This document shows positions 14,948-23,714 of a stretch of DNA of 64,000 nt, piece after piece (the stretch's first letter is position 1; the number at the start of each line of letters is the position of its first letter). Under the pieces are notes generated by a model. That model had not been told where the DNA came from, did no database searches, and saw only the letters and a program-made list of their open reading frames with translations. Source of the stretch: Micromonospora sp. C95 (GTDB lineage: Bacteria > Actinomycetota > Actinomycetes > Mycobacteriales > Micromonosporaceae); assembly GCF_018070465.1 (NCBI RefSeq), contig NZ_JAGPXT010000002.1:248001-312000 (forward strand), read 5' to 3'. Position numbers and translations under genes: made by a program.

Positions 14948-15571
14948 TCAGCGAAGGCCACGCATGAGGTTGTCCACAAGTGTCCGGGCGAACTCCTCGG
15001 TGAGCGGCTGGTCAGGGATGAGCAGGCGGTGATAGCAGGCTCCCCAGAGCTGGTCGATGACCGACTCCGGATCGATGTCGGCCCGCAACTGTCCCCGTGA
15101 CACCGCCCGGTTGAGGGTCTCCACCCCCAGCGCCCGACGAGGCCCGGAGTAACGCTGACGGTAGGCGGCGGCCAGGTCGGAGTCGGTCTGCGACTGGGCG
15201 ATGAGCTGACTGATCACCCGCCCGGCGGTGGTGTCGTTCATCAGGTGGACGAACGCGACGAGCTGGCTGGTCAGGTCGGCGACGATGTCCCCGGTGTCGG
15301 GAAAGGCCAGCGTGGGCGCGACCACGGCGAAGTAGCCGTCCAGGGCGAGGGCGCCCTTGGACGGCCACCACTTGTAGATCGTCATTCGGCTGGCACCGGC
15401 GCGCGCGGCAACCTTCTCGATGGTGAATCCGGCCATGCCCTCCTCCAGGAGGAGATTTCCGGCCGCCGCGAGTATCTCCTGACGCACCTGGTCTGCCGGG
15501 CGGCGACCGCGACCGCGCTGGCGCGGCTCGCCGGCTTCCGACGTGGGCTGGCTCACTGCCCCTCCACTCAT
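14948..15571 (-). CDS. TetR-family regulator (207 aa)
   Basis: ATG 15569-15571. HTH at about residues 30-75: QEILAAAGNLLLEEGMAGFT then IEKVAARAGASRMTIYKWWP, a typical TetR signature. The C-terminal ligand domain is helical. It is divergent from the aldo-keto reductase gene, and the 93-bp gap contains two copies of a TATGGAC-N3-AGTGT motif, the first starting at the regulator's own start codon. That fits autorepression with control of the reductase. Confidence 0.88.
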   Translation of the reverse strand: MSGGAVSQPTSEAGEPRQRGRGRRPADQVRQEILAAAGNLLLEEGMAGFTIEKVAARAGASRMTIYKWWPSKGALALDGYFAVVAPTLAFPDTGDIVADLTSQLVAFVHLMNDTTAGRVISQLIAQSQTDSDLAAAYRQRYSGPRRALGVETLNRAVSRGQLRADIDPESVIDQLWGACYHRLLIPDQPLTEEFARTLVDNLMRGLR

Positions 15572-15616
15572 ATGGACACAGTGTCTCCGAGAGAGTTATA
15601 TGGACGTAGTGTATAC
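15571..15616. promoter_or_regulatory. Twin operator between TetR and aldo-keto reductase
   Basis: TATGGACACAGTGTCT at 15571-15586 contains the perfect palindrome GACACAGTGTC (15575-15585). TATGGACGTAGTGTATAC at 15599-15616 repeats it imperfectly, 28 bp downstream. Two spaced half-symmetric sites in a divergent gap are typical of TetR operators. Confidence 0.6.
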
Positions 15617-15664
15617 AGCAGCGATCGGCTGCCGGTAAGGAACCACCTGTGGAGGATGGACAAG

Positions 15665-16675
15665 ATGACGACCATTGAGCGACGCACGCTCGGCACGACC
15701 GGCCCGACGGTCTCCGCCCTCGGCCTCGGCGCGATGGGCATGTCGGACCTGTACGGCCCCGCTGACGAGGCCGAGAGCCTCGCGACGCTGCACGCCGCGC
15801 TGGACGCCGGGATCAACCTGATCGACACCGGGGACTTCTACGGGTCAGGGCACAACGAGATGCTGATCGGGCGGGCCCTCAAGGAACGTTCTCGGGAAGA
15901 CGTGGTGCTCAGCGTCAAGTTCGGCTCCCGCCGCACCCCCGACGGCGCCTTCCAGCCCGTGCCGTACGACGTATCAGGGCCAGCCGTGAAGGACCGGTTG
16001 GCATACTCGCTGCGCCGACTCGGAACCGACTACATCGACATCTACCGCCCGTCACGGCTCAATCCCCAGATCCCGGTGGAGGAGACCATCGGTGCCCTGC
16101 GGGAGATGCAGGAGGCCGGCTGGATCCGGCACATCGGCCTCTCCGAGGTGGGCTCGGAGACCATCCGCCGGGCGGCGGCGGTGGCACCGATCAGCGATTT
16201 GCAGATCGAGTATTCGCTGCTGTCCCGAGGCCCCGAGACGTCCATCCTTCCGACGCTGCGCGAGCTGGGCATCGGTCTGACCGCGTACGGTGTGCTCTCC
16301 CGGGGCCTGCTGAGCGGGCACTGGCAGGCCGACCGTCAGCTCACCGGCACCGACTTCCGGGCCGGCAGCCCCCGGTTCCAGGGCGAGAATCTGCAGGCCA
16401 ACCTGCGCCTGGTCGACGCGCTGGGCCGGGTCGCCAAGCGATTGGGCGCGACCACCAGCCAGGTGGCGATCGCCTGGGTCGCCGCGCAGGGTGCGGACGT
16501 CGTGCCGCTGGTCGGCGCACGTCGCCGTACCCGGCTGACCGAGTCCCTGGCCGCCGCCGACCTGACCCTCGATCAGGCTCTGCTCGACGAGATCGAGCAG
16601 GCGGTGCCGCATGGATCCGCCGCCGGGGAGCGGTACGCCGCGCCGATGATGGCGCTGCTCGACAGCGAGAAGTGA
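15665..16675 (+). CDS. Aldo/keto reductase (336 aa)
   Basis: ATG 15665 (MTTIERRTLGTTGPTVSALG) chosen: GGAGG precedes it by nine bases, while the earlier ATG 15656 overlaps that site. AKR features: GLGAMGMSDLYG, the catalytic Asp-Tyr segment NLIDTGDFYGSGHNEMLIGR, SVKFGSRRTPDG (the active-site Lys region), YIDIYRPSRLNPQIPVEETI (where many AKRs have YyqHR), and IRHIGLSEVGSETIRRA. Note YRPSR in place of the usual QHR/HWP stretch, and DTGDFYG where DTADxYG is usual. It reduces carbonyls or oxidises alcohols with NADPH; substrate unknown. Controlled probably by the divergent TetR. Confidence 0.9.
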   Translation: MTTIERRTLGTTGPTVSALGLGAMGMSDLYGPADEAESLATLHAALDAGINLIDTGDFYGSGHNEMLIGRALKERSREDVVLSVKFGSRRTPDGAFQPVPYDVSGPAVKDRLAYSLRRLGTDYIDIYRPSRLNPQIPVEETIGALREMQEAGWIRHIGLSEVGSETIRRAAAVAPISDLQIEYSLLSRGPETSILPTLRELGIGLTAYGVLSRGLLSGHWQADRQLTGTDFRAGSPRFQGENLQANLRLVDALGRVAKRLGATTSQVAIAWVAAQGADVVPLVGARRRTRLTESLAAADLTLDQALLDEIEQAVPHGSAAGERYAAPMMALLDSEK

Positions 16676-16736
16676 CGGCATGCCCTTGGGGTCCGGCCCG
16701 CCGGCGTGAGCTGGCGGACCGGGCCCGCAATGCCGT

Positions 16737-17204
16737 TCAGCCGGGGAAGGCGAGCAGTCGCAGCAGGCCGGCCAACCGCTCGTGCTCCTCGGGGGTGACC
16801 GGGGCCAGCAGGCCCAACTCGACGGCACGGGCGGCCTGCTGGGCGCGGGCGAAGAGGTCACGGCCGGCGTCGGTCGCGACGAGGACGTTGGCCCGCCGGT
16901 CGGCCGGGTCGGTGCGGCGCTCCACCAACTGTCGCTGCTCCAGCCCGTCGACAAGCGCGACGACCTGACTCGGGTCGAGGCGGAGGAACTCGGCCAGCTC
17001 CCGCTGGGTGGGTCGAACCCCGTCGGCGGCCAGCGCGAGCACCGAGTAGGACCGCGCCTTGAGCCCGTGCTCGGCGAGAGCGGCGTTGGCCGCCGCGAGC
17101 GTGAGCGCGTTGGCGCGGGCCAGCAGGAAGACCAGGTCACCGCCGAGCACACTGTCCCGCAGGGCGTCCCGCCCTGGCAGCCGGGTCTTCCCGCTAGCGG
17201 ACAT
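16737..17204 (-). CDS. MarR-family regulator (155 aa)
   Basis: Start set at ATG 17204 (MSASGKTRLPGRDALRD); ATG 17231 adds nine residues and cannot be excluded. Winged HTH: RPTQRELAEFLRLDPSQVVA then LVDGLEQRQLVERRTDPADR, with the wing RRANVLVATDAGRDL. It is divergent from the SDR operon at 17288, and the gap holds TTGACATTTTCAA, a short inverted pair that could be its site, so it may control the CoA-catabolic operon. Confidence 0.87.
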   Translation of the reverse strand: MSASGKTRLPGRDALRDSVLGGDLVFLLARANALTLAAANAALAEHGLKARSYSVLALAADGVRPTQRELAEFLRLDPSQVVALVDGLEQRQLVERRTDPADRRANVLVATDAGRDLFARAQQAARAVELGLLAPVTPEEHERLAGLLRLLAFPG

Positions 17205-17287
17205 GGCGACGATGGTAGCGCGTTTCCTCAATGATTGACATTTTCAACGGTTCGTGTTCAGATCGGGCGGACACGAAGGAGTTCTCC

Positions 17288-18214
17288 ATGTCCCTGGACG
17301 GCAAGGTCGCCATCGTCACCGGATCCGGCCGCGGTCTCGGCCTCGCGTACGCGCAGGAACTCGCCCGGCAGGGCGCCGCCGTGGTGGTCAACGATGTCGA
17401 CGCGCAGACCACTGCCGACGCCGTCGCGTCGATCGAGGCGCTCGGCGGCCGGGCCGCCGCGGTGGTCGCTCCGGTCGGCCCGACCGAGACCGCCGAGCAG
17501 TTGGTCGCCACCGCCGTCGAGACCTTCGGTCGACTCGACATCCTGGTCACCAACGCCGGGGTGCTGCGCGACACCGTGCTGTGGAAGATGACCGACGAGG
17601 ACTTCGACACCGTCATCAACGTGCACCTGCGCGGCACCTTCACCACGGTGCGCGCGGCGGTGCGACACATGCGGGCGGCCGGTGAGGGTGGCCGCATCAT
17701 CTGCATCGGCTCCCCCACCGGCCAGCGGGGCAACTTCGGCCAGACCAACTACGCCGCCGCCAAGGCGGGCATCGTCGGCATGACGCGTACCTGGGCGCTG
17801 GAGCTCAAGCGCGCCGGCATCACCGCAAACACCGTGGTTCCGGTGGCCGCGACCGCCATGACCGCCACGGTTCCCTACTTCGCTGCCGCCGTACAGGCGG
17901 CCGAGCAGGGCGAACCGATGCCGGCGTTCTTCCGGCACGACCTCGGCTTCGGCACGGCGGACGACGTGGCCGGTCTCATCGCGTTCCTCGGCTCCGAGGC
18001 GGCCGGCGGCATCACCGGCCAGGTGATCGGGGTGGGCGGCGACCGGCTCCAGATCTGGACCCACCCGGAGGCGGCGCTGACCGTGCACCGCGAGGGCGGC
18101 TGGACCTACGATGCGCTGCGCGAAGCCGGGCCGGCGACGTTCGCTGGTGCACTGCAGAGCGTCGGCGAGCGGTTCCCGGAGCTCCCCGAGGAGTTCAAGA
18201 CCGCCGGCTCCTGA
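17288..18214 (+). CDS. Short-chain dehydrogenase/reductase (308 aa)
   Basis: ATG 17288 with AAGGAG six bases upstream. SDR motifs: cofactor loop VTGSGRGLGLAYAQ, NAG at LVTNAGVLRD, catalytic Ser in CIGSPTGQRGNFG, and Tyr-x3-Lys in TNYAAAKAGIVG. It is about 60 residues longer than a standard FabG and resembles 3-hydroxyacyl-CoA dehydrogenase modules of multifunctional enzymes (the tail after HPEAALTVHREGGWTYDALR). First gene of a four-gene operon with amidohydrolase, MaoC hydratase and CoA ligase; likely oxidises a hydroxyacyl-CoA. Confidence 0.9.
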   Translation: MSLDGKVAIVTGSGRGLGLAYAQELARQGAAVVVNDVDAQTTADAVASIEALGGRAAAVVAPVGPTETAEQLVATAVETFGRLDILVTNAGVLRDTVLWKMTDEDFDTVINVHLRGTFTTVRAAVRHMRAAGEGGRIICIGSPTGQRGNFGQTNYAAAKAGIVGMTRTWALELKRAGITANTVVPVAATAMTATVPYFAAAVQAAEQGEPMPAFFRHDLGFGTADDVAGLIAFLGSEAAGGITGQVIGVGGDRLQIWTHPEAALTVHREGGWTYDALREAGPATFAGALQSVGERFPELPEEFKTAGS

Positions 18215-18239
18215 CCCGCTCGGAGGAAAGTTCCCCACC

Positions 18240-19121
18240 ATGTACCGACCCGCCATCGACGTGGACGCCGTCACCGCGATCGACATGCACGTGCACATCG
18301 AGATCGACGAGCACGGCCACAACTCGCTGCCCGACGACCTGGTGGCGGCCGTCTCGAAGTACTTCAAGGCCGACGGGCCGCGCCCGGCGATCGAGGCGGT
18401 GGCGCAGTACTACCGGGAACGCCAGATGGCCGCCGTCGTGTTCACCGTGGACGCGCGTACCCAGTTGGCGCACCAGCCACTGTCGAGCGTGGAGATCGCC
18501 CGCGCCGCGACCGAGCACGCCGACGTCCTGATCCCCTTCGGGTCCGTCGACCCGCGCACCGGGGCGGCGGCGCTCGACCTCGCCACCCGGCTGATCGAGG
18601 ACGAGGGCGTACGCGGCTTCAAGTTCCATCCCACCGTGCAGGGCTTCGATCCGAGCGACGAGCAGTACGCCCCGCTGTGGGGCCTGCTCGAGAAGGCCGG
18701 CGTGCCGGCGCTGTTCCACACCGGGCAGACCGGCATCGGTGCCGGGATGCCCGGCGGCTACGGCTTCCGGCTCGGCCTGTCCAACCCGATGCTGCTCGAC
18801 CCCGTCGCGGCCGACTTCCCGGACCTCCAGATCATCATGGCCCACCCGTCGGTGCCCTGGCAGGACGAGGCGCTGTCGGTGGCCACGCACAAGCACAACA
18901 CCTGGATCGACCTGTCCGGCTGGAGCCCGAAGTACTTCCCGGCCGAGCTGGTACGGTACGCCAACTCGCTGCTCAAGCGCCGGGTGCTGTTCGGCACCGA
19001 CTACCCGCTGCTCACCCCGGACCGCTGGCTACGGGACGTGCGCGACACCGACCTCAAACCCGAGGTGCTCCCCGGCATCCTGAAGGACAACGCCGTCCGG
19101 CTGTTGCGCCTGTCCAGCTGA
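18240..19121 (+). CDS. Amidohydrolase-2 family protein (ACMSD-like), 293 aa
   Basis: ATG 18240 follows GGAGG (18222-18226). Metal-binding N-terminal motif IDMHVHIEIDEHG, GFKFHPTVQGF, a central LFHTGQTGIG, MAHPSVPWQDE, and a C-terminal Asp in VLFGTDYPLLTPDRW. This is the amidohydrolase_2 family, which includes aminocarboxymuconate-semialdehyde decarboxylase, gamma-resorcylate decarboxylase and ring-cleavage hydrolases. Here, between an SDR and a MaoC hydratase, it may decarboxylate or hydrolytically open a cyclic acid intermediate. The exact substrate is open. Confidence 0.87.
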   Translation: MYRPAIDVDAVTAIDMHVHIEIDEHGHNSLPDDLVAAVSKYFKADGPRPAIEAVAQYYRERQMAAVVFTVDARTQLAHQPLSSVEIARAATEHADVLIPFGSVDPRTGAAALDLATRLIEDEGVRGFKFHPTVQGFDPSDEQYAPLWGLLEKAGVPALFHTGQTGIGAGMPGGYGFRLGLSNPMLLDPVAADFPDLQIIMAHPSVPWQDEALSVATHKHNTWIDLSGWSPKYFPAELVRYANSLLKRRVLFGTDYPLLTPDRWLRDVRDTDLKPEVLPGILKDNAVRLLRLSS

Positions 19122-19137
19122 CGACGAGAGGACGCTC

Positions 19138-19590
19138 ATGACGACGACGATCACCTACGAACAGCTCGCCGACCTGGCCGGCACCGACCTCGGCTACACC
19201 GACTACCGGACGGTCACCCAGGACCAGGTGAACCTCTTCGCCGACGCCACCGACGACCACCAGTGGATCCACGTCGACCCGGAGCGGGCGAAGAACGGCC
19301 CCTTCGGCGCGCCGATCGCGCACGGCTTCCTCACGCTGTCGCTGGCGGTGCCCTTCTGGACCGAACTGCTCGACGTGAAGGGGGTCACCACGAAGGTCAA
19401 CTACGGCCTGGACAAGGTGCGCTTCCCGGCCCCGGTCAAGGTCGGCTCGCGGGTCCGGATGACCGCGACGGTCGCCGAGGTCGTCGAGGTGACCGGCGGC
19501 TACCAGATCGCTGTCGACCAGACGATCGAGATCGACGGCGGCACCAAGCCCGCAGTGGTGGCCCGCGGCCTGTACCGCTTCTACGCCTGA
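19138..19590 (+). CDS. MaoC-like enoyl-CoA hydratase (150 aa)
   Basis: ATG 19138 only 17 bp after the amidohydrolase. Single hotdog domain: VTQDQVNLFADATDDHQWIH contains the Asp-x4-His catalytic pair, followed by VDPERAKNGPFGAPIAHGFL and TLSL. Length is standard for the single-domain (R)-specific hydratases such as Rv0130-type. It would add water to a trans-2-enoyl-CoA made from the substrate activated by the downstream ligase. Confidence 0.9.
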   Translation: MTTTITYEQLADLAGTDLGYTDYRTVTQDQVNLFADATDDHQWIHVDPERAKNGPFGAPIAHGFLTLSLAVPFWTELLDVKGVTTKVNYGLDKVRFPAPVKVGSRVRMTATVAEVVEVTGGYQIAVDQTIEIDGGTKPAVVARGLYRFYA

Positions 19591-19654
19591 CGGCCACGGG
19601 CAGGCCGACCGGCCACGCATCGACGCACCATCCGCCACCACCGGGAGACCGCTG

Positions 19655-21181
19655 ATGCACGAACAAGGAATCGGTGCCTGGCTGGCCAAGCGCCGGCTCA
19701 AGTCCCCCGACAAGCTCGCCCTCGTCCACGGCGAGGGCGCCACCGTGACGTACCGCCAGTTCGCCGACGACACCGACCGGGTCGCCGCGCTGCTGCGGCG
19801 GCTCGGCATCGGCAAGGGCGACGCGGTGGCCTATCTGGGCGAGAACAGCCCGGATTTCCTCCGGATGATGTTCGGCGCGGCCCGGCTGGGCGCCGTCTTC
19901 GTGCCGATCAACACCCGGCTGGCACCGCCCGAGGTCACCCACGTGCTCACCGACTGCGGCGCTCGGGTGCTGATCCACGATCCCGAGTTCGGCGAGCGGG
20001 TGGCCGCCGCGATCGGCACCGGGCCGTCCCCCCGCGTCCTGGTAACCGGCGAGGGCACGGCCGACCGGCCGGGGCTGACCCGGCTGCTGAGCACCACCGC
20101 CACGGACCCCACCGCCACCATCGCGGTGAGCCTGGACGACCCGGCCGCGATCATCTACACCTCGGGTACGACCGGGCGGGCCAAGGGTGCCGTGTTGACC
20201 CACGGCAACCTCACCTGGGTCGCGCTCAACTGCATGGTCGACTACGACGTCGTGTCGACCGACGTCGCGCTGATGATCTCGCCGTTGTTCCACGTCGCGT
20301 CCCTCGGCATGGGAGCACTGCCGGTCATCCTCAAGGGCGCCACGCTGGTGCTGGAGAAGGGTTTCGAGCCGGGACGGGCGCTCGCCCAGATCGAGCGGCA
20401 CGGCGTCACCATGCTCAGCGGCGTGCCGACCACGTACCAGCTGATGGCCGACCATCCGAACTGGGCGACCACCGACCTGTCGACGTTGCGCAAGCTGACC
20501 TGCGGCGGCTCGGCCGTGCCCACCCGCATCCTCAACGCCTACGAGGAGCGTGGCCTGTCCTTCTCGCAGGGCTACGGCATGACCGAGGCGTCGCCGGGCG
20601 CGACGTCACTGCCCCCGGCGATGACCCGCGCCAAGCAGGGCAGCGTGGGCCTGCCGCACTTCTTCACAAGCGTGCGGATCGCCGACGAACACGGCGCGCC
20701 GATCGGCGACGACGGCATCGGTGAGATCCAGATCTGCGGCCCGAACGTCTTCCCCGGCTATCACCAGCTGCCGGAGGCGACGGCCGAGGCGTTCACCCCG
20801 GACGGCTGGTTCCGCTCCGGCGACCTGGGCTACCTGGACGCCGACGGCTATCTCTACATCTCGGGCCGCCTCAAGGACATGATCATCTCGGGCGGCGAGA
20901 ACATCTACCCGGCCGAGATCGAGGTCCTGCTCGGCGAGATCGACGGGGTGACCGGGGTGGCGGTCATCGGCGTACCGGACCCGCGCTGGGGCGAGGTGCC
21001 GTGGGCGATCATGACGGTACGCGGGGACGCCACAGTGGACGTGACCACGGTCCACCAGTTCCTCGACGGCCGGGTCGCCCGCTACAAGGTGCCCAAGAAC
21101 GTGGTCATCGTCGACGAGCTTCCCCGGACCGCGTCCGGCAAGGTGCGCAAGGGCGACCTGCGGAACCGGTTCGCCGGCTAG
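19655..21181 (+). CDS. Acyl-CoA ligase, FadD type (508 aa)
   Basis: ATG 19655. Adenylate-forming motifs are complete: P-loop IIYTSGTTGRAKGAVLTHGN, A5 GYGMTEASPG, hinge FRSGDLGYLDADGYLYISGR, GGENIYPAEIEVLL, and the C-terminal Lys in PRTASGKVRKGDL. It activates a carboxylic acid with ATP and CoA; the size resembles FadD13- or cyclohexanecarboxylate-type ligases. As last gene of the operon it probably supplies the CoA thioester used by the MaoC and SDR proteins. Its 3' end overlaps the convergent PaaX gene by four bases. Confidence 0.92.
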   Translation: MHEQGIGAWLAKRRLKSPDKLALVHGEGATVTYRQFADDTDRVAALLRRLGIGKGDAVAYLGENSPDFLRMMFGAARLGAVFVPINTRLAPPEVTHVLTDCGARVLIHDPEFGERVAAAIGTGPSPRVLVTGEGTADRPGLTRLLSTTATDPTATIAVSLDDPAAIIYTSGTTGRAKGAVLTHGNLTWVALNCMVDYDVVSTDVALMISPLFHVASLGMGALPVILKGATLVLEKGFEPGRALAQIERHGVTMLSGVPTTYQLMADHPNWATTDLSTLRKLTCGGSAVPTRILNAYEERGLSFSQGYGMTEASPGATSLPPAMTRAKQGSVGLPHFFTSVRIADEHGAPIGDDGIGEIQICGPNVFPGYHQLPEATAEAFTPDGWFRSGDLGYLDADGYLYISGRLKDMIISGGENIYPAEIEVLLGEIDGVTGVAVIGVPDPRWGEVPWAIMTVRGDATVDVTTVHQFLDGRVARYKVPKNVVIVDELPRTASGKVRKGDLRNRFAG

Positions 21182-22059
21182 GCCCGGCTGCGCCGGGCCG
21201 GATCACCGCCCGACCTCGCCGCGACCCCACCGACGTTGCGGGCCGCCGCACCGGTGCCACCGGCGACGAGGGCGGCGAACTCCACGGCGGAGGCCGCGGC
21301 CAGCCGCTGGTGCATCCGCCGGTACACCTGCGTCGATCGCCCGGCCGGCCACTGCGCGTCCATGAACTCGCGGGGCAGCCTCGGATCCGCCCGCAGCAAC
21401 GCGAGCCAGTCGGCCACCAGCATGGTGCGTACGGTGAGCGCGCTCGCCGCCTGGTTGGCGGCGCCCGGGTCGCCCCACACCTCGATGAACGCCAGGTGCT
21501 CGCGCCGGATCGCCTCGATGTCCCACGCCGCTCGTACGCTGTCGGCGATCGGGAAGCCGGCGAGTTCCCGGGCGTGGAAGGCGATGACCGTCTTGGGGGG
21601 AAGATCCCGGCACAGCGGCTCCAACGAACCGGCCAGGTCGACCTCGCCGGGTGCCAGCCAGAGCCCGTCGCGCAGCGGCGCGAACCCCTCCCAGGTGAGG
21701 GTGGCACGCAACCGGTGGCGCAGGGTCCGCTGCCCCTCGGGGATGGTGAACGTGACGAGGGTCCAGCCGGTGCCCTGCGGATCGAACGGGCGCGGGCCAC
21801 GGACGCGCGCGGTGGCCTCCCGCAACACCGCCACCCCGTGCTCGGTGAGCGAGAACTGGATCTCCCGACCGCTCTTGCTCCGGTCGAGCATGCCGGTCTG
21901 CACCAGCCGGTCGAGGGTCGCCCGCGTCGCCGGTGCGGCGACGCCGGCTCCTTCGAGCACGCCGATCAGGACGCTGGCACGGATCGGGCCCGGGTCGTCG
22001 TCGACGACGTGCTCGCCGAAGAACGCGAGCAGCAGCTGCTTCGGCTGACGACTGCGCAC
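21178..22059 (-). CDS. PaaX-type transcriptional regulator (293 aa)
   Basis: GTG 22059 chosen: GGGGGAGGG lies a few bases upstream and the protein then starts with RSRQPKQLLLAFFGEHVVDD, the usual PaaX N-terminus. The winged HTH continues IRASVLIGVLEGAGVAAPAT and RATLDRLVQTGMLDRSKSGR. The central domain has GTGWTLVTFTIPEGQRTLRH and LRATLTWEGFAPLRDGLWLA, both typical. PaaX proteins sense aryl-CoA or acyl-CoA thioesters and repress the matching catabolic operon. Here it lies between the CoA-ligase operon (convergent) and the ABC importer (same strand), suggesting it controls either or both. Confidence 0.88.
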   Translation of the reverse strand: MRSRQPKQLLLAFFGEHVVDDDPGPIRASVLIGVLEGAGVAAPATRATLDRLVQTGMLDRSKSGREIQFSLTEHGVAVLREATARVRGPRPFDPQGTGWTLVTFTIPEGQRTLRHRLRATLTWEGFAPLRDGLWLAPGEVDLAGSLEPLCRDLPPKTVIAFHARELAGFPIADSVRAAWDIEAIRREHLAFIEVWGDPGAANQAASALTVRTMLVADWLALLRADPRLPREFMDAQWPAGRSTQVYRRMHQRLAAASAVEFAALVAGGTGAAARNVGGVAARSGGDPARRSRA

Positions 22060-22096
22060 AGCCCTCCCCCTCGGACGAATCCGCCCCTCAGCACCG

Positions 22097-22897
22097 TCAC
22101 GGGGCGACGGTCTGCCCGCGCTTCGCACGCTGGATCTGGTCGTAGACATGCGTACGCAGCTCGGTGAAGCGCGGCATCGCGCGGGTGGTGATCTGGTCGC
22201 GCTCCGGCGGTAGGTCGACCGTCAGATCCTCCTGCACCCAGGTCGGCGACGCGGACAACACCAGCACCCGTTCCCCCAGGTACACCGACTCGTCGATGTC
22301 GTGGGTGACGAAGAGAACCGAAATCTTGCGGTTGGCGTGCAGCTCTCGGACGAGATCCTCCAGGTCCGCGCGGGTCTGCGCGTCGACCGCGGCGAACGGC
22401 TCGTCCATGATCAGCACCTCGGGTTGGTACGCGATGGCCCGCGCGATCGCCACCCGCTGCTGCATGCCGCCGGAGAGCTGCCAGGGGTGACTGCGGGCCG
22501 CGTGCGCCAGCCCGACCGCCTCGATGGCGTCGGTGACGAGCTTCTCCCGGGCCGGGCGGGAGAGTCGCTTGTGCCGCAGCGGCAGCTCGACGTTGCCGCG
22601 GACGGTCAACCACGGGTAGAGACTGCGGCCGTACTCCTGGAAGACGACGGCCATCGCCGGGCTCGGACCGGTCACCGGCGCCCCGTCCATCTCGACCAGG
22701 CCGCTGGTGGGCCGGAGCAGGCCGGCGAGGCATTTCAGCAGGGTGGTCTTGCCGCAGCCGGACGGCCCGACGATGCAGACGAGTTCACCGGAGCGCATGG
22801 TGAAGCTGATGTCCCCGATCGCCTCGACGTCGCCGTTCGCGGACTCGTAGACCTTGCGCAGGTGCTCCACCCGCAGCAGCGTGCTCTGGTCAGGCAC
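22097..22897 (-). CDS. NitT/TauT-type ABC transporter ATPase (266 aa)
   Basis: GTG 22897 chosen: GGGAGG precedes it and the start overlaps the permease gene by eight bases; upstream codons are a frame extension. Walker A GPSGCGKTTLLKCL, Q-loop VFQEYGRSLYPWLT, signature LSGGMQQRVAIARA, Walker B VLIMDEPFAAVDAQT, H-loop FVTHDIDESVYLG. This is the SsuB/TauB branch that powers uptake of sulfonates, nitrate, thiamine precursors or aromatic acids. It works with the two permeases and the binding protein upstream. Confidence 0.92.
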   Translation of the reverse strand: MPDQSTLLRVEHLRKVYESANGDVEAIGDISFTMRSGELVCIVGPSGCGKTTLLKCLAGLLRPTSGLVEMDGAPVTGPSPAMAVVFQEYGRSLYPWLTVRGNVELPLRHKRLSRPAREKLVTDAIEAVGLAHAARSHPWQLSGGMQQRVAIARAIAYQPEVLIMDEPFAAVDAQTRADLEDLVRELHANRKISVLFVTHDIDESVYLGERVLVLSASPTWVQEDLTVDLPPERDQITTRAMPRFTELRTHVYDQIQRAKRGQTVAP

Positions 22898-23714
22898 GGT
22901 TGACCTCCCTGATTCCGTGGTACCAGCGCAGCACCCGTCGCTCGACGACACCGAAGGTCGCGGCGAGGAGCACGCCGACGAGGCCGAGCAGGAGGATGCC
23001 GCTCCACATCTCGGCGATGAGGTAGTTGCGTTGGAAGTAGGCGATCCGATAGCCCAGTCCGGCGGACGAGGCGAACATCTCCGAGATGACCATCAGGATC
23101 AGCGCGACCGAGAGCCCCTGCCGGACCCCGGTCATGATCCGCGGGCTGGCCGCCGGAAGCACGAGGAACCGGAGCCGCTCCCACCAGGTGATCTGGAACG
23201 AGTCGGCGGTCTCGGACATCACGCTGTCAGTGGCCCGGACGCCGTCGATCGTGTTCAGCAGAATCGGCCAGACCGCGCCGGAGACGATCACCACCACCTT
23301 CATCGTGTCGGTGATGCCGAGCAGCAGCATCACGACCGGGATCAGCACCGGTGGGGGGATGGCCCGGAAGAACTCCAGCAGCGGTTCGAGCAGTTCCCGT
23401 AGCCACTGGAACAGCCCGATGAGCGTGCCGGCGGCGATGCCGATCACGATCGACGCCGCGATCCCGAGGGCGAGCCGGTAGAGGCTCGGTAGCACGTCGT
23501 CGACGAACGCGGGGCCGATCCAGGTCTCCCGGAAGGCTTCGAAGATCGTCAAGGGGCCGGGAAAGAACCGGTTGGTCGACGAGCTCGACGCCAGCCCCCA
23601 GATCACCAGCAGCAGGAACGGCAGCCCGAGGGGGTAGAGGAAACCGCCGGCGACGCGGCGCCCGAGACGCCATCCGGGCGATCGGTGAGCGATTCGGCCG
23701 GTGTGCGTGGTCAC
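22890..23714 (-). CDS. NitT/TauT-type ABC permease 2 (274 aa)
   Basis: GTG 23714 overlaps the stop of the preceding permease by four bases (GTGA). Six hydrophobic segments; binding-protein-dependent loop TADSFQITWWERLRFLVLPA ASPRIMTG with the EAA-like Gly. It is paralogous to, but clearly different from, the other permease (23711-24511), so the membrane part of this importer is probably a heterodimer, which is unusual since SsuC/TauC transporters normally use a homodimer. Confidence 0.9.
   Translation of the reverse strand: MTTHTGRIAHRSPGWRLGRRVAGGFLYPLGLPFLLLVIWGLASSSSTNRFFPGPLTIFEAFRETWIGPAFVDDVLPSLYRLALGIAASIVIGIAAGTLIGLFQWLRELLEPLLEFFRAIPPPVLIPVVMLLLGITDTMKVVVIVSGAVWPILLNTIDGVRATDSVMSETADSFQITWWERLRFLVLPAASPRIMTGVRQGLSVALILMVISEMFASSAGLGYRIAYFQRNYLIAEMWSGILLLGLVGVLLAATFGVVERRVLRWYHGIREVNRA

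Noticed and set aside
15245..15664. N-terminal extension of the aldo-keto reductase by 140 codons
   Set aside because: It would run through the divergent TetR gene and its operator. ATG 15665 has a ribosome site and gives the usual family length.
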